NCBI GenBank assembly: GCA_037903475.1
Contig: JBAJFG010000512.1
Span: 62,001 to 126,000, forward strand
DNA length: 64,000 nucleotides
From: Ancylostoma caninum
Lineage: Eukaryota; Nematoda; Chromadorea; Rhabditida; Ancylostomatidae
Direction: 5' to 3'
The position numbers and the translations under genes are program-made. The notes under the pieces are model-generated. The model was not told where the DNA came from, made no database searches, and saw only the letters and a program-made list of their open reading frames with translations. This document shows positions 43,532 to 56,900 of this stretch, piece by piece (the stretch's first letter is position 1; the number at the start of each line of letters is the position of its first letter).

Positions 43532-46500
43532 TTATGCAGTTGTGAGAATACTGTTGGCTGGCACCAGATTCATACGGAGATCCGCAGCAATCTCCCGATC
43601 CGCCTCCGTATCACAATGGCACTGCTCAAAGTGCTTCGCAAGCGTGGAGATTTCCAAGGTGTGAAAATTACACCGCTTGCAGCGAAATTCCTGACCAGCC
43701 AGCTTCGCTCGCTCCTCATCCGTAGCGATAACGTCGAGCTTCAAACACAACAATGTTACACTGATGTTGGAGGAACTGCCTATCATAATTCTACCTGAAC
43801 TATATCCGGTGCAAGAATAGCATTCCTACGCAGTTGGGTAATTGACTGATCCAGATGATGGTTTTGCTCATGAAAGTCAACAATATTCTTTGTGTTGGCG
43901 GAGTAATCACAAATCCTGAAAATGCAAGTTTTGCATTATAGTCCTTTCATTGTAATAGTGGAAAGAGGACAGCGCGGATCTAGCCGAAGTCGATCAGGAT
44001 TTTCATACCTAATTACAATAAGAAGTGGATTTTGAGATCCATGAAAAGACCACGAAAAGATTCTTCGAGTTCCCTCATCCTTTGTGCACATCCATTTATT
44101 TAACGTGTGAGGCTAGCATAGGACGAAAAAAGAAAATAAAAAGAACAATACTGGCAAAAAAAGATTCCGAATTCCACTACTTCCATACCAGAATGGAGGA
44201 GTGAGCATGAGCAGTGGGCTTTTTTCCTTTACATATTTTTTTGTTTCATTTCATTCTAATGGAGCACTTTGAGTGCATTAGAATAAATAAATAAATAAAT
44301 ATTTTATCTTTTTTATTTGCTGAATTATGGCTGAATTATGCTGACAAGAGATTGTGAGGTATGGCTGCCAATAGAAAGAGCTGGTGAGAAATGGCAACGT
44401 TACTTATTATAGAATTTTTTGCATCAATGAAACTTTCAAGATAAACGCAGTTCGGCGCATTGTCTGTAGATGTATTTCTCATACAACAAGACTGCCTTAA
44501 AAATTGAACTCTAGAATTTTGCGTTTTTCAGACCTCCCATTTAGCAAAATGTACTTATCTAGTTGTCAGCTAACTGTAACATCAACAGCTCATCGAAATT
44601 ACAGCGTCAGGACCAAGAGCAAAAGGATCTGCTAAACGATTATATTTCCCACTTTAGTCTTCTCCAAGATCTGATTGCTCCGAATGGTCACTACCCGCTT
44701 CAGTGTCCTTCTTCGATCTTCTCGGAAACACAGCTACGGCATTTATAGCACTCTTTTCATGAGAATGTCGCTCCGAATCTTCATCAAATAATTCTTTTAG
44801 CATTTCATTTTCATTTTCATTTAATACGTCTAACGACGTGCTAAAACAAAAAAGGAACACTATAAACTTTATAATTTCAGAAGCATTTACGGAGATAGCT
44901 GACTTCAACATGCTCCAGATAATATATTCTGATGAGAGCAAATGAGAAATCACCAACAGGTCAGGCGATGTTAGGCCTGATGAAGAACGTGAATTTTTTT
45001 TGCGATGAAAATTGCTGAAATTTCGGATTCTAAAAGCTGGAGTTTCCACGTTTTCTCTTCGAAATCCCTCAATCACGGGACAAAACCCTTTCTCCCAGCT
45101 CATACTACAGGGTTAGGGTTTGCACTACACCGGAAGCTGAACAGTGATCTCTCTCCTTTATTTGCGGCTCGACAGTACAAAACCTCAGTTGTGCCAATTT
45201 CTGTCGGCGATACGGTAGTCCTCCCCTCGAGAGATGGTTGCTCCTTTGATGAGGCTCGGTGCATGTGTACTTGTTCGACCAATTTGTCTCGAAACTGTAT
45301 TCTGCTTCAAATTTACCGGTGTCGGCCGTCTACGAACTGCCTTCTTGCTCTCATATTTTTGCGGTTATTTAACTTCCACTCCAATAGTTGCAGAAAAAAA
45401 ACTTTTTAACATTGAAATACATACGCGAAATGGATTGAAATGGTGTCACAAGTCGAAAGAAATTAAAAATATGGACTCCTTTCATAAGTTCAGGTTATTA
45501 TGCATGTGAACTCAAAACTCTATCAAGAGGTTCATAACTCGCTACGATTTTTTTGCCCATTCCGCTGTCCCCTCTAACACCACTAGTAAAGCAGTCATTG
45601 TTTACGCTGAACACCACGCAGTCATACACATAACATTAACCCTAGCTTACGCAACACTCACCGACACTTGAACACTGCATTCTGCGTATGCATTTCGAGA
45701 TGCCTGGAATAGGCCACCGTGGTGTCACATCGGAAAGCACATCGCACACATGAATGCTGAACAATCTGGGTTCATATATCAAAGACAACAGCGTCGTTCG
45801 AGGCTATTCTTACCATCTTGTCACTTTTCTTTGCGACTCGCTTCATTTTCGAACTCCTTTTGTTCTCCTCTTCAGAAGCAGCACGTTTCATCTGCGTGAC
45901 TAGTCGCTGTTGAATATGCTAAAGTAGGATGATCTCATACCAGTATGTACCTCGCATAACAACCAATTTCGTGCCTGTGCATGTTGCTGCCTGTGTTGCA
46001 CAAATGTCGCTTCACTCATGGTACGGAATGAACACTGCGTGCAAGAAAAATGTTTTGCGCCGAGAGGAATAGGATCAGACGTCTGGAAACTGCGACGGCT
46101 CAAGCCACGCCTCCTGAAAAAAAAACGCCAAGTGCAGAGCGTTCATATCGAGGATAGCCGGAAGTAAAAGGTGTGAATTTATTTCTGGAAATTTAGGAAG
46201 AGCGAGACAAATTTATCGTATAGGTACAAAATCAACAATTCAGGAGTAAAGGATTTTCAAACTATGCATTCACAACAGACAGTGCAGGTAACGTCCACGG
46301 AACGAAACCGGATCCTAAGAGGGGACTTAGCAAAAACACAGAACAGAAAAAGAAATGAGTCAGAACAGAAAAAACAAGTAATTTAAAGAATAAGTAGCAC
46401 AGTTTTACTAAGGTAATTGAGAAATAGCTGAAGTCCCTCACCTCTGTAGAATTGCACTTGCTGGACTGAGCGGTGGAAGATGCAATGAGAGATGCCAGTG

Positions 46501-49500
46501 AAGAGCTTCAGCAGCAAAACAACTAAAGTACATGCAAAATAAGAAAAGGTCAGACTTTCACAGCAGTAACGACTGCTAATGTACCTGTAATTACACAAGT
46601 TACACGCAAATGCTCGCGTACGTCCACCGTGCATTTCCCGATGCATGTTGAATATCATCTCATCGGATTCCACAAAAGGACAGTCTGGACACTGTCGACG
46701 CTCTGAAGAGAGAGAATTTACAACTATGCCTTCTACAGCGAGATTCTCGGGGTTAACGAAAAATACCTTCATCTCTCTTGTCACGTTTCAGTACGGGAAG
46801 TACTTCCTTTGAAGGACGCATTAGCCTTAGGGCTTGGTCAACCTTGATGGATAGCGGGACTTTCAAATCACTGCTACTGGAAGCGAGATCTGTGGAAGAC
46901 TGTGCTGTAGCTCTCTCTGGTTCTCTACTCCTGAAATGTCACTCTCTACAGAGGGTTCCAAAAAGCCTAGGAGATTAAAAGGGTTTATAATACCCATTCC
47001 TCTGTCAGAAGTGATCCGTCCCTACGTACTTTCAACCAAAGAATGACTCACGTGTCCAATACTCCATTCGCTTTTTGCGAATCTGGACTTGTTGACTTCT
47101 CACTGTCCGATTTTTGCGTTACATCAGCTGAAGGGGCTGGACTAGGGGCGGTGCCCGTGTCTACACCACTGCATGGTTCACTATGCACGACCATATGATC
47201 CTCCAGACAAAGTTCAGATCCAGTACTAAAATACGCCAATAGCTAGCAAAGGATAATAACCGAGCTACAGCGTGTATTTGCGGACTTGTGCGAGATATAA
47301 TGAGCGCAGTACAGTCTATTCACTGTACTCTTCCCGGCTACTGTTGTTGCGAATTTTCCTTTCAGCCGAGAGGAAAGGTACTTCATGCGTAGACTTGTGT
47401 TGTCAAGTCCGCAAATGTACAGAACTCCTTTCTAGTCTAACAATAAATACTAGCCAACTACTACAACATCGAGTAACAAATATACGCACCTGAACGTGCA
47501 CTTGCTACATACAAACTTCGATGTTTTCTTATGCTTCTGTTTATGATTCCACATTCTCTGGTAGACGGTTGTCTTGAATGGACACACACTAAAAAGCTCA
47601 AGTGAGCTCGTTGACACATAGAAATTCCCAGAACTGTTCAGAATCATTCCCCATAGATCTTTGTCACCCTATCGGTAAAAAATTTCACTTTAACTTTTGC
47701 CCAATAACGAAGAAAAAACTATGCCATTAAAAAGTGTGGATGAAGCATTCCCAAAGGACGCAAAAGAAATGCACATGGTTTTATCTCGAAAAAATAGCAG
47801 AGAATTTCCAAGCGAATTATGAGAGCCGTGCGCAATGTAGTGTCTACGGTTTTACACACGCCATATAGCTTTTCGCAAAAAGGATGTGTACTTCTGCATT
47901 GAACACTAATGGGAGCAGTGGTGGCTAGTGAGGATCAAGACGGATACTCACTCGCACTTCAGTTCCACACAAGTTGGCGTCACAGGAGCGGAGGTGGAAA
48001 CTTCATCTTCGGCAAGATGTTGCTGAAAGCACAACCTCTCTCAACAAATCAAGAATTTCCTAGATCTAAAACCTACCCGTATGAAAGCAGCGCCTTCCGG
48101 ATGCAAAAGCTGATGCTCTTCCATGACCTCCAAGCTAACAGACGAAAAGGAGCACATTGAACAGTTGAATCCTTTCGAAGTTCCCAGATGGCGTCTAAAA
48201 TGGCGTCGAAATAACCGTTTCACACCCTAGTCATAACTGGTACAGGTTACATTCTTAATTAAAAAGACAAGTACCCAAATTCATTCCTACCTGGCGTGTC
48301 TCCACAATTCCGCACAAATCCTTGTTACAAACGGACAATGTGCACAGCTATAGAATCCAGCCAATCCTTTACCCTTTTTCGTTCCAATCAACGTTTTCTG
48401 CACTGTCACGTTGACTGCCTTCCCCATTTTCTAAAAACCAAGTCGAAATCCCGTAGTCGAAGAGCAAAAAATTAAGGAAAAAAAGACAACTATTCACCGC
48501 TCGAACCGCATTATCCTCTGTGTGAAGAGCTATGTGAGAGCGCAGACTCACTGCTCGCTTCGTACTATAGGTACACTGCGTACATTTGAAGCGAGCATTC
48601 ATCGTGTGCATCTCCATATGTGACCGCATATCACAAGAAAACTTCGACGTGTAGGGGCATAACGGACAGCGGCGCCTCTTTACACCATCCGACTGAAAGA
48701 ATACTTTTACTTTCTAGAGAAGAGATATCGCGGTCATCAATGATAGCTTTGAGATCAAGTTGACAATGTGGATATCCCTCATGGCCTGAGATACTGTGAT
48801 AATAGATTTCAGTTATTAAACTCATAATACGTGGAAGTTCCCGTGGGTACCCAACTTCCGACCGACATAAGACGGGAGCAGTGTGGCCCCAGTAATCACC
48901 AGACGACCTAATCACAGAAATATGCATTACTGGCAGTCACAAATTAATACTAATGAGGTGAAACAAAGCAAAGCCAAGCGTTTTGGAGCATTTGTAGATC
49001 TAAAAACCTATTAGAGGTCCACTCAGACAAAAACGTGCTCCATTACCCGCAAGAATCTGAGTGATTTAGCTTAATCCTATATTCATTTGCGCCCACACAG
49101 CATACCCTGCATTTTTCTATCTGTCGCAGGTCGTCGTGCCGTAAGCGACAGACACACACACATTCACTGAAGCTCCTTTTGTAGCTCTTTTTTGTTTTGT
49201 ACTGAAATATGTTTTCTCGAGCCTTTCTCCCTAAAAACAAACTTATGCTGCCACTACATTGGATCATTGTCGTGATAACTTCTGCTTTCTGTTTTGCTTT
49301 GTTGTCTCAATTGCTCATTTTTATGCTGGTAATTGTTTGCATGATGGGAACTGATTTTTACCGTATATTTTTCAATATCATTCAAAATTTGGAGATGCAG
49401 TGACAAGTTAAACCCTTCATTTTCTACAGAACTCGACAAAACCCGCAAAATTAATGGCAGAAAAGTCGTAAAAAGGTGCGATGAATATGAGCACAACAGC

Positions 49501-52500
49501 GTTTAATGACCGCTCGTCACCAATCCGTAGTTATTGGTGGCAGCCTCACTCATCCACCACGCACATTTTTTGGCGATCTGTCCTTGAGTCGGGGATAAGA
49601 ACAGGTAGAGTAGTGTGGTAAACTGAGTATAATAATGAGCATTTCTTCTACAGCGCGTCTCAATTAGGTCCAGTTTACTTGCTTTAGGTGAGAAAAAAAA
49701 CTTTTCAGCTTGTACTGTCTTCAATGCAAAATATTTAGGAAGATTTTGAAGAACAATGAAGAAGAACTCACCCCTATGAATCGCAGCGATGGCTCTGTCG
49801 CAGATCGGCGCGTAAGTCCTTTCACTTTCTGGTCAGAATGATCACCAGGCACAGGAAGTGCCGGTACTTGCTCTCGAATAGCAGGAATGACAGATGCTAG
49901 TGATAGCGGTAGATGCGCAGTTACAGCATTGTATGGCACAGTTATCGGCCCTCCGCCCGATGCTGAGATCGAAACCGCAATCACAGGTGGTGAATTCGGC
50001 AGAGACATGGTCAACGATTGTGGAATCATGTTGGAAACAGGAACGAAGACTACCGGTTGCCCATGAACCAAAGGAGATGGGGGAGTTGTTGCCCCTGCCG
50101 TGACAATGCCTGGTGACTGGTGAAGTCGACGATGTTTTTCGATGAACTCGAGGGTTCTTCCCGAGAATGAGCAATGAGGGCACTAGAAAGGAGATTTCAG
50201 AAGGATACTGGCACATGGGAGAAACAAAAACTCACCTGGAAAAGATCCTTAACTTGGTGTTTGGCCTCATGACGGAGAAGATTCGATCTTGTAGTCGTCC
50301 CGTAAGGACACAAAGAACAGCAAAACTCGAAAGCCTTCGGCTTCACTTCATTTCTGAAAACGCAAAAATAACAAAATATTGGATGAAACACCAATTTCTA
50401 CAAAACGCTGACCTATCAGTACAAATAGGAATCGCTTGTAACACCAAGTCAGTGGCCTCTATTTTGACCGTTTGTGGCTTCAATGACGAAATGAGAACAC
50501 TCTGACTTTGTGGTTGTGGAGACTGATCCTCTGATTCATCTTTAACTTCAAATTTCGGCTTGTTGAATTCCCTTCTGGAAAGGCGGAACTTATCTGGGAG
50601 ATGAAAAAACCTAGGACGCAGAGAAACTCACTTATAATCACGACCGACTCGCTCTCTCATAAAATGTTGCAATGCTCGGGGATGATGCCGTCGAGTATGG
50701 CGAGCAATACGATGAGCCTTTACTGCTCCTGCTGTGCTCATACAGACCCCACACTTTAAACATGTGTGTCGGAGTAATCGACGCAACTTCAACTAAAAAG
50801 CGAACAATTCAACGTAGCAGTCAGCGCGAATGTGTACAAATCCCAGAAATGTATGTAAGGAAAGAAACCGGAACGTGTCGCCTTATGTGGTGTACCACTT
50901 GCTGAGGAACCAAACCCGCAGAGAAATTGCAATTCTTCATTGGACAAGACAATTTTCCAGAGTTACTACTCGCAGAAACATGCTGCAGAGCATTTCGCAG
51001 GAACAATAACTTCTGAAAGATAACGATAAGTCGTTCAAATACTGAAAAAAGCGAGAGTAGACGACTTGTTGCGGTGGCTTACCAAGCTTGATCGGCACCG
51101 AGAATGAATACCACCGGCAAGGGAAGCTAACTTTCGAGGAGATATACCAACATAGGTGGGTGGCCATGCAAATGAGGCGCAACCGTGCATTTCAACATGT
51201 CGTTTAAGGAAACCAGCTGACTCACTCCTGAAACAAAAACAATGAAGCTTCTGAAAACAAAGTCCATAAACAGTACGTCCAACAAAATCTTCTCCACTAG
51301 TGACGTATACATAAGCACTCAGGGTCACCAAACCAAGATGTGCTCAAATCCAATGCATCGATATCTACTCCTTTCTGAATCCCAGTGGTATTTGAGTTCA
51401 AATCCGGGAGTCGGGATTTTGTGAGGTCGGAATATATGCATTCTTAGTGAAGAAATACTCGCAATCTTTCTCAAACATTGTAAAGGTTCGTTCCCCTCAG
51501 AAATGCTCTAATATGAATGCTGCAACTGCTAAGAGAGAAGGGCTATTTCTAGCGTTTCCGGGTGACAGAGCAAAAGAAATAGTGCTCAACATAATCTCGC
51601 ATAAAAACTGATGAGTATAATGAAATTGAGCAAACATATGAGGGTGTTACCACATTAATGTGAGCGAGGAAAAACGAAAGAACTCACTTGAAGGAACAGA
51701 ACGGGCATTGGAAACCGCATGGCTTCTGATGTCCAATCATATGAATTTTCAGTCTGGCAATAGTTTTTGCTGAATATGGGCATTTTGTACATTTCCTAGA
51801 TTGTCCCGCTAACTCTCGCTCTGGAATGTTTCACTTTTGGGAGAAGAATCTAAGATATCCTCTGAGGAAACTCACTAGATATGCTATCTGTATTCGAGAC
51901 TCGGACAAGATTGGGAGGCGGAGTCATGGGCGGGGCTGGAGCGGCGTTTCGACGCGTTAATCGGGGTGAATCGGAGCCGGATGCCAATGCAGATAAATGT
52001 GCTGGTTCCGTATTGCTTCGCAAGAGACCGGCACTGAATGCTGCTGGCGGAGAAAGTTGCGGCGGCGAAGAGTTCCCACAGAGTCCGAGACCAAGCGAAG
52101 TTTCGCACTGCAGTACATCCTAAAGATACTCGTACTGACAGGAAGCATATGATTTCGGATTATGTATAGCGGATAATGGAGATTTCATGTTAACCAATGC
52201 GCTTGGAAAGGAAAGCCAAAGTACTCTGAAGTTCGAGTTACCTTCCCTCATTTATTTGAATTTAAAAAAAAAAGCAAAAAGAATGAATCCAATGTTAAAT
52301 TGAAAAAACTATTAACATGAAACTCGAAAAAAAAACTCTTGATATCTATTCCTTCCTATAAAGTAAGAAGGAAACTTTTGAAACGAAGTAATACCACGGG
52401 AGAATCTTTTGAGATATCAAGAGGGACTAACCACACCATCCACTTCAAAAAGTTAGTCACCCCAAACCAAACAAGATCAGCTAAACAACCTTTGAACCTC

Positions 52501-53914
52501 GGGCCGCCGACTGCCCAATAAGCGACAGCTTATGTGAAATGAGAATAAGGAAACTTCAAATCAGAGTCATCGCAAGGATAAAACGTACCCCAACTGTTAA
52601 GATCCCATTCCCATGTGGATCTGTGAGCGTAGCTGGTCCAACTCCGTATCGATCGTGTACTCTCCGGTGGAATCGCAGAGACTTCAAAGTAGTCGCTGAG
52701 AAGTCACAAAGTTCGCAGGCAAACTTCCGTTTCTCGCCTAAAATTAACAGCTAGCCTAGAGGCCCAAAAAAGCTCCGGAACAAATGTAAAATTGTCCCAG
52801 CGTGAAATCGGCAAGGAAATATGACTGCCTTAGAAGTACTTCAAATGTGACAGGGACAGGTCATTAAGGACAATGTCACCATTTGCAAATAAGAGAACAA
52901 TTAGGTGAAAAGAGACTACAAAAACATTCCCTGGCAGGAAAAAGAGTAAATAAAAAAGGAAGATCAGAAAAAAAGCAAAGTGACCTCTACACAGTAGTTA
53001 ACAAAAACGTTATCCCATATTGGAAAACACACTAATTTTCTACGCCTCGGCCTCAAAACGAAATAGTTACTCAGTAAGACCCTGACTTAATCACCTAATG
53101 AATGACATGAAAAAAAGTGTCCACCAATTATTTCTATTTATGGGTTGCACAACCTAAGACAGAAGCGGAAAATGACATCTGGCACTGATAAGTTTTTCCT
53201 TCTCAACAGGAAAACAATGACTCACCAAAGTGAAGTTTGAAGTGATTGGCAAGACCGGGCCGTGTTTCGAACCTTGCTGGGCATTTCACACACAAATTTG
53301 TTCCTTCTAAACCACGACGACATTCCTGGAAATGAACGCAAAATCATGGGATTCCATATCTTCTTCGTTAGTCTTTTGTTTGTGAATACTCACGTCGTCA
53401 TCGGAGTCATCGAAGACATAACTGGCATTTCTTGCGGGAATTCTTCGAATCCTTCTGGGTTTTTCATCACCTGGCTCAGATGACACTGGGCTACCCTGAG
53501 TGGCGGGACTGAGAGATGACGCGCGACGTGTGAGAACATCTGGAGATGGAGTGAGGCGACCCTTAAATGCTTTTCATAGATCGAATTTTCTTCACATTAA
53601 CAACCATTACAACGTAATCACTAACAACCATTACAACGTAATCACGGGGTTATCTCGAAGTCAAGAGCACGCGTATGAGATACGCATTTCTATGAGTCCG
53701 TCACAAAAATTGTGAATGGACCAATAGTATGAAAATCAATAAAACCATGCAGATATTGTATTGAATTTGTTGCTGTGAATTGAAATTGTTTAAAGAGTTA
53801 AGAACAAACCGGTTGAGTTCGCCTTCGTTCTGGATGCGCCAGATGCATCGCAGCAACATCCAAATGGAATTTGTTTCTTTTCGACCTCCGGAGACTGTCT
53901 GCCTCCGTCGACAT
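43532..53914 (-). CDS. Multi C2H2 zinc-finger protein, 25 exons
   Basis: Likely nuclear DNA-binding regulator. Exons (high coordinate first): 53914-53810, 53561-53394, 53325-53226, 52737-52589, 52119-51876, 51820-51688, 51227-51083, 51012-50869, 50792-50632, 50574-50413, 50353-50236, 50182-49772, 48692-48498, 48430-48291, 48194-48077, 48022-47952, 47588-47490, 47225-47052, 46930-46767, 46702-46585, 46113-45951, 45906-45814, 45765-45662, 43915-43795, 43738-43532. Every junction is in phase; 1268 residues. Nineteen complete fingers, spread over the whole protein, include CVKCPARF (first), CPLCPYTS, CAHCPFVT, CVRCAFRC and CKRCNFHT (last). A twentieth, CNLCNY, lacks its His pair. Four fingers are split by introns. 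Linkers are Ser/Pro-rich; KMKRVAKK may be a nuclear signal and VKDE a SUMO site. Size and finger number recall C. elegans SPR-4 (REST-like), but orthology is unproven. The ATG follows tttcag by one base. Confidence 0.9.
44654..44840 (-). CDS. Possible alternative last exon, zinc-finger gene
   Basis: An acceptor (TGTTTTAG) at 44841 opens 187 bases in the correct phase after the exon ending at 45662 (TGT CG|). They encode TSLDVLNENENEMLKELFDE ... EQSDLGED and then TAA. The reading is acidic, clean and protein-like. The main path instead joins 45662 to 43915, restoring the split finger C-R-I-C. The alternative would leave that finger broken and replace the last two fingers with an acidic tail. 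Confidence 0.5.
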
Positions 53915-56900
53915 TCTGAAATCGAACGTTTAAAGAAGATTTAAAGAAGATTCATTCACGCTATCATTTATATGTATGTGATTATACGACCCTGTAAGTC
54001 CCATAGAATAATGTAATGAAGAAATAGTAACATTTACGGGAAGTAATTTCATTTCTCAAGAAAAAAGGTAATGTCACAAAAGCTAATTTTCGTAGTATAG
54101 GGAGTTGTAAATTGAGTATCGTAACATGTTTCAACACAGCATTTCGACTAGAGAACTGTTAAAAAGCTGTAAAATTGGAATCAGCTACGTGATGATTCAC
54201 GAGGGATAATAGGTTGAGATATTGGAGGAAAAATAACGCGGTAAAATAGTCGGTATTCGGAAAGAAAGGTGAGGAAGGCATGAAATGGCCAAATATACTA
54301 AACTATCGTCAGCTCTGAAACGAATTATAACGCGGAAGGAGATGTTTGGTTGTCTCGCATGGACCGCTCATTACCTAAAGTTTCATAAAGCATCAAAAAA
54401 AATCGAGTTTGACTAAAAATCTGAACTTTTATTAGAAGATGACCTACCCCATGACTGACACGTTACCCTCACCGATCGCAACTGGATCAGATTTACAATG
54501 AAACGGTCGACCTATGGAAAGGAATGATGTGAAGGATTTGATACTGAGACCCTCAAAGTGATTTATTCGTAAGAACTGAGACTTGCAATTATCGCTCACT
54601 TCCGATTTGTCAAAAGGCTCATGAGTGTCACAAAGATTTGTGTTTCAGTCATTCTTAAAAGGGCTAGGCATTCAACTCGACTTGATTGCATGGAATTCAT
54701 CGAGTAGCTCGACTTTTCGACCCTCCTCGATTACCTGAAATGTTGAAGACCAGGTTCTCTCCGCATTTTCTTGAAAGCAGAATCACACCTCGTGTTCGAT
54801 TCTCGCATATCTGTGGGTTCCGCATCTACATGACACCCTTATTCCAATGACATACGCGAAACGTTTCCAAATCGACAATAACCCGCTCTACAAAGGGAGC
54901 CCAACAAATGTGATTTGTTCTAGTAGTCCTTGCTTAATGTATGTAGCAATCATATCCTATCGTGTCAAAAACCAACACGCAACAAATACAATGTGAGCAA
55001 GCATCGGTCATCTCCCAAAGACATTGAGAACTCCGCCCACTGCCGACAACAAAAGGTTGAAAAAGAAGGGTTCCCGGCGGTTTGTAGCTTTTCACGTGTA
55101 CCATCAGTCTCTTGCGCTCATGCAGATTTAAGTTCTGCACAGATCTGGAAAACGAATCCTAAATTGGGATTCTGCCTCTAATGTTTTTCGTTAGGCTCAG
55201 TGAAATTCTCATGAAAACCCCAAATTCGGCTAGTTTTAGCACTAACTATTTGGAACTATAGCTGAATCAGTTGGATGTCCAGCGAGACCAGTAGTGATTA
55301 CAACAAAAATATTTCATTAGTTTTTGACAGATCTGCAGTGTTCGCACACGGAATTCCACTGTCAAGACCCGCACACGGAGGAAAACCCTGCCGCTGCGCG
55401 GCACTTTGGGTGTCTTTCGCATCTCAGAAATAACGTGCTCTCTCGCTCCACGACCAAAGCGAGCCGTGCCGCGGCGGAGTGTTCTGCGTCGTGTGGGCCC
55501 CGAGAGCTGAAGTTCCCAATAGGTTAGATGAGCAATACGATGATAAAACTACATTATCTGTGGAGTAGGATGTAATCGTAAAGTAGAAAACAAAAGAAAT
55601 TGAAGATATTTTGCAGGAAAAACAAAAAAAAAACTGAAATCATAGGAAGTATTACTCGACTCTCCTTATAAGCCCAAAGCAGATATAGATTGCTCGTCAA
55701 TTCAATGTACATGAGAGAAGACCTTCATGCAGAACTCGTTCAATGTGTCAAAACAAGCCAATTATAGCGAGATGAGTAATAAAACAGTCCCATTAATATC
55801 AGTAAGTGACCTGATGTCTCTATGGTGCTCAAAACTTCTTCGATGTACGTCGCGGTTCCAATGCAGGCAGCAAAGTGCATTCATAAAAACCAACATGGGC
55901 ATCGCAACAGCTCTAATAGCGCCTTCAGCTGAGAGATAGTTCTTTCACCAGTTGGGAAATAGTTGGCTTATTTCCAAATATATAAGAAACGTGACAATGA
56001 AAGAGTAATCTGCGTTAAAAAGCGTAAAGTTATTTAATCTCTCAAAGAAAGCAATAGGCCACGCCTCCGCTCTGTCGAGAGCAGTAGGAATTGTGATCAT
56101 AATCCATGGCATTCAAGTATTATGATGTTTTTTTTTGAGAAACCTATGAAATATATAATATGTTTTTTCAGGAACCTATTTGTATATGACATCAAGAGAG
56201 AAGGAAGAAAGTAACAGTAGAATTTCGCAACACACGGAAGTTAACGCATTTCAAGGGCATCCGAGAATACAGCAAAGATACAGTGATGACTCGATATGTG
56301 ATAAGGAACACAGCGGAGGAAGAGTAAGAAAACAAAGATTTTCTGAATGAGACTCACAAGTCACCAGAAGAAATGACCGTAAGAACGAACTCGAACTGAT
56401 GACAAAACACGTAAATCCAAAGAAGAGCGCATAAAAGTGATGCGGCAAAGAACACATCTCCACGGAAATGAGTCATGATTCTACAAAGACCTCCGATGCC
56501 GTCGTTCTCCAATAAAGATGACACGTACGAGAGGAGACGAAAAGACTTACCCCTACGGTCACAGCTTCTACGAAGAAGTTTAGGTTGGAATAAAGATCTA
56601 CGACTGGTCGAAGACCCTTTACTTTGCAAAAAAATCGTCAGGATACAACTTTTGTTTGTTTCGTTCTTAAATTTTTCTGACACTTGGTCATCCCACTTGG
56701 GGTGGGGGCCAGTGAGAAATCTGAAATTACAAGGAGCATACAGTCCGTTTCACTGAGGAAGACAGTTGGGATGACGCCAAAGAGAAGAGCGCAAGAAGGT
56801 GTGCACGAATTGGAGAGAGCGATGAGAAATTCAAGCGGTATGCACGAATACTCAGTTATCATCGCGTTCGAAAAGAACTATATAAAAGTATAAAAAAGAA

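Noticed and set aside
45100..45282. Extra minus-strand exon of the zinc-finger gene (frame with LFSFRCSANPN)
   Set aside because: No acceptor or finger pattern, and the split finger CR|IC is completed exactly by the exon at 43915-43795.
51385..51425. GAGTTCAAATCCGGGAGTC as a tRNA T-arm
   Set aside because: The flanking bases do not form the 5-bp T stem, and there is no D arm, anticodon arm or acceptor stem upstream. It lies in a zinc-finger gene intron.
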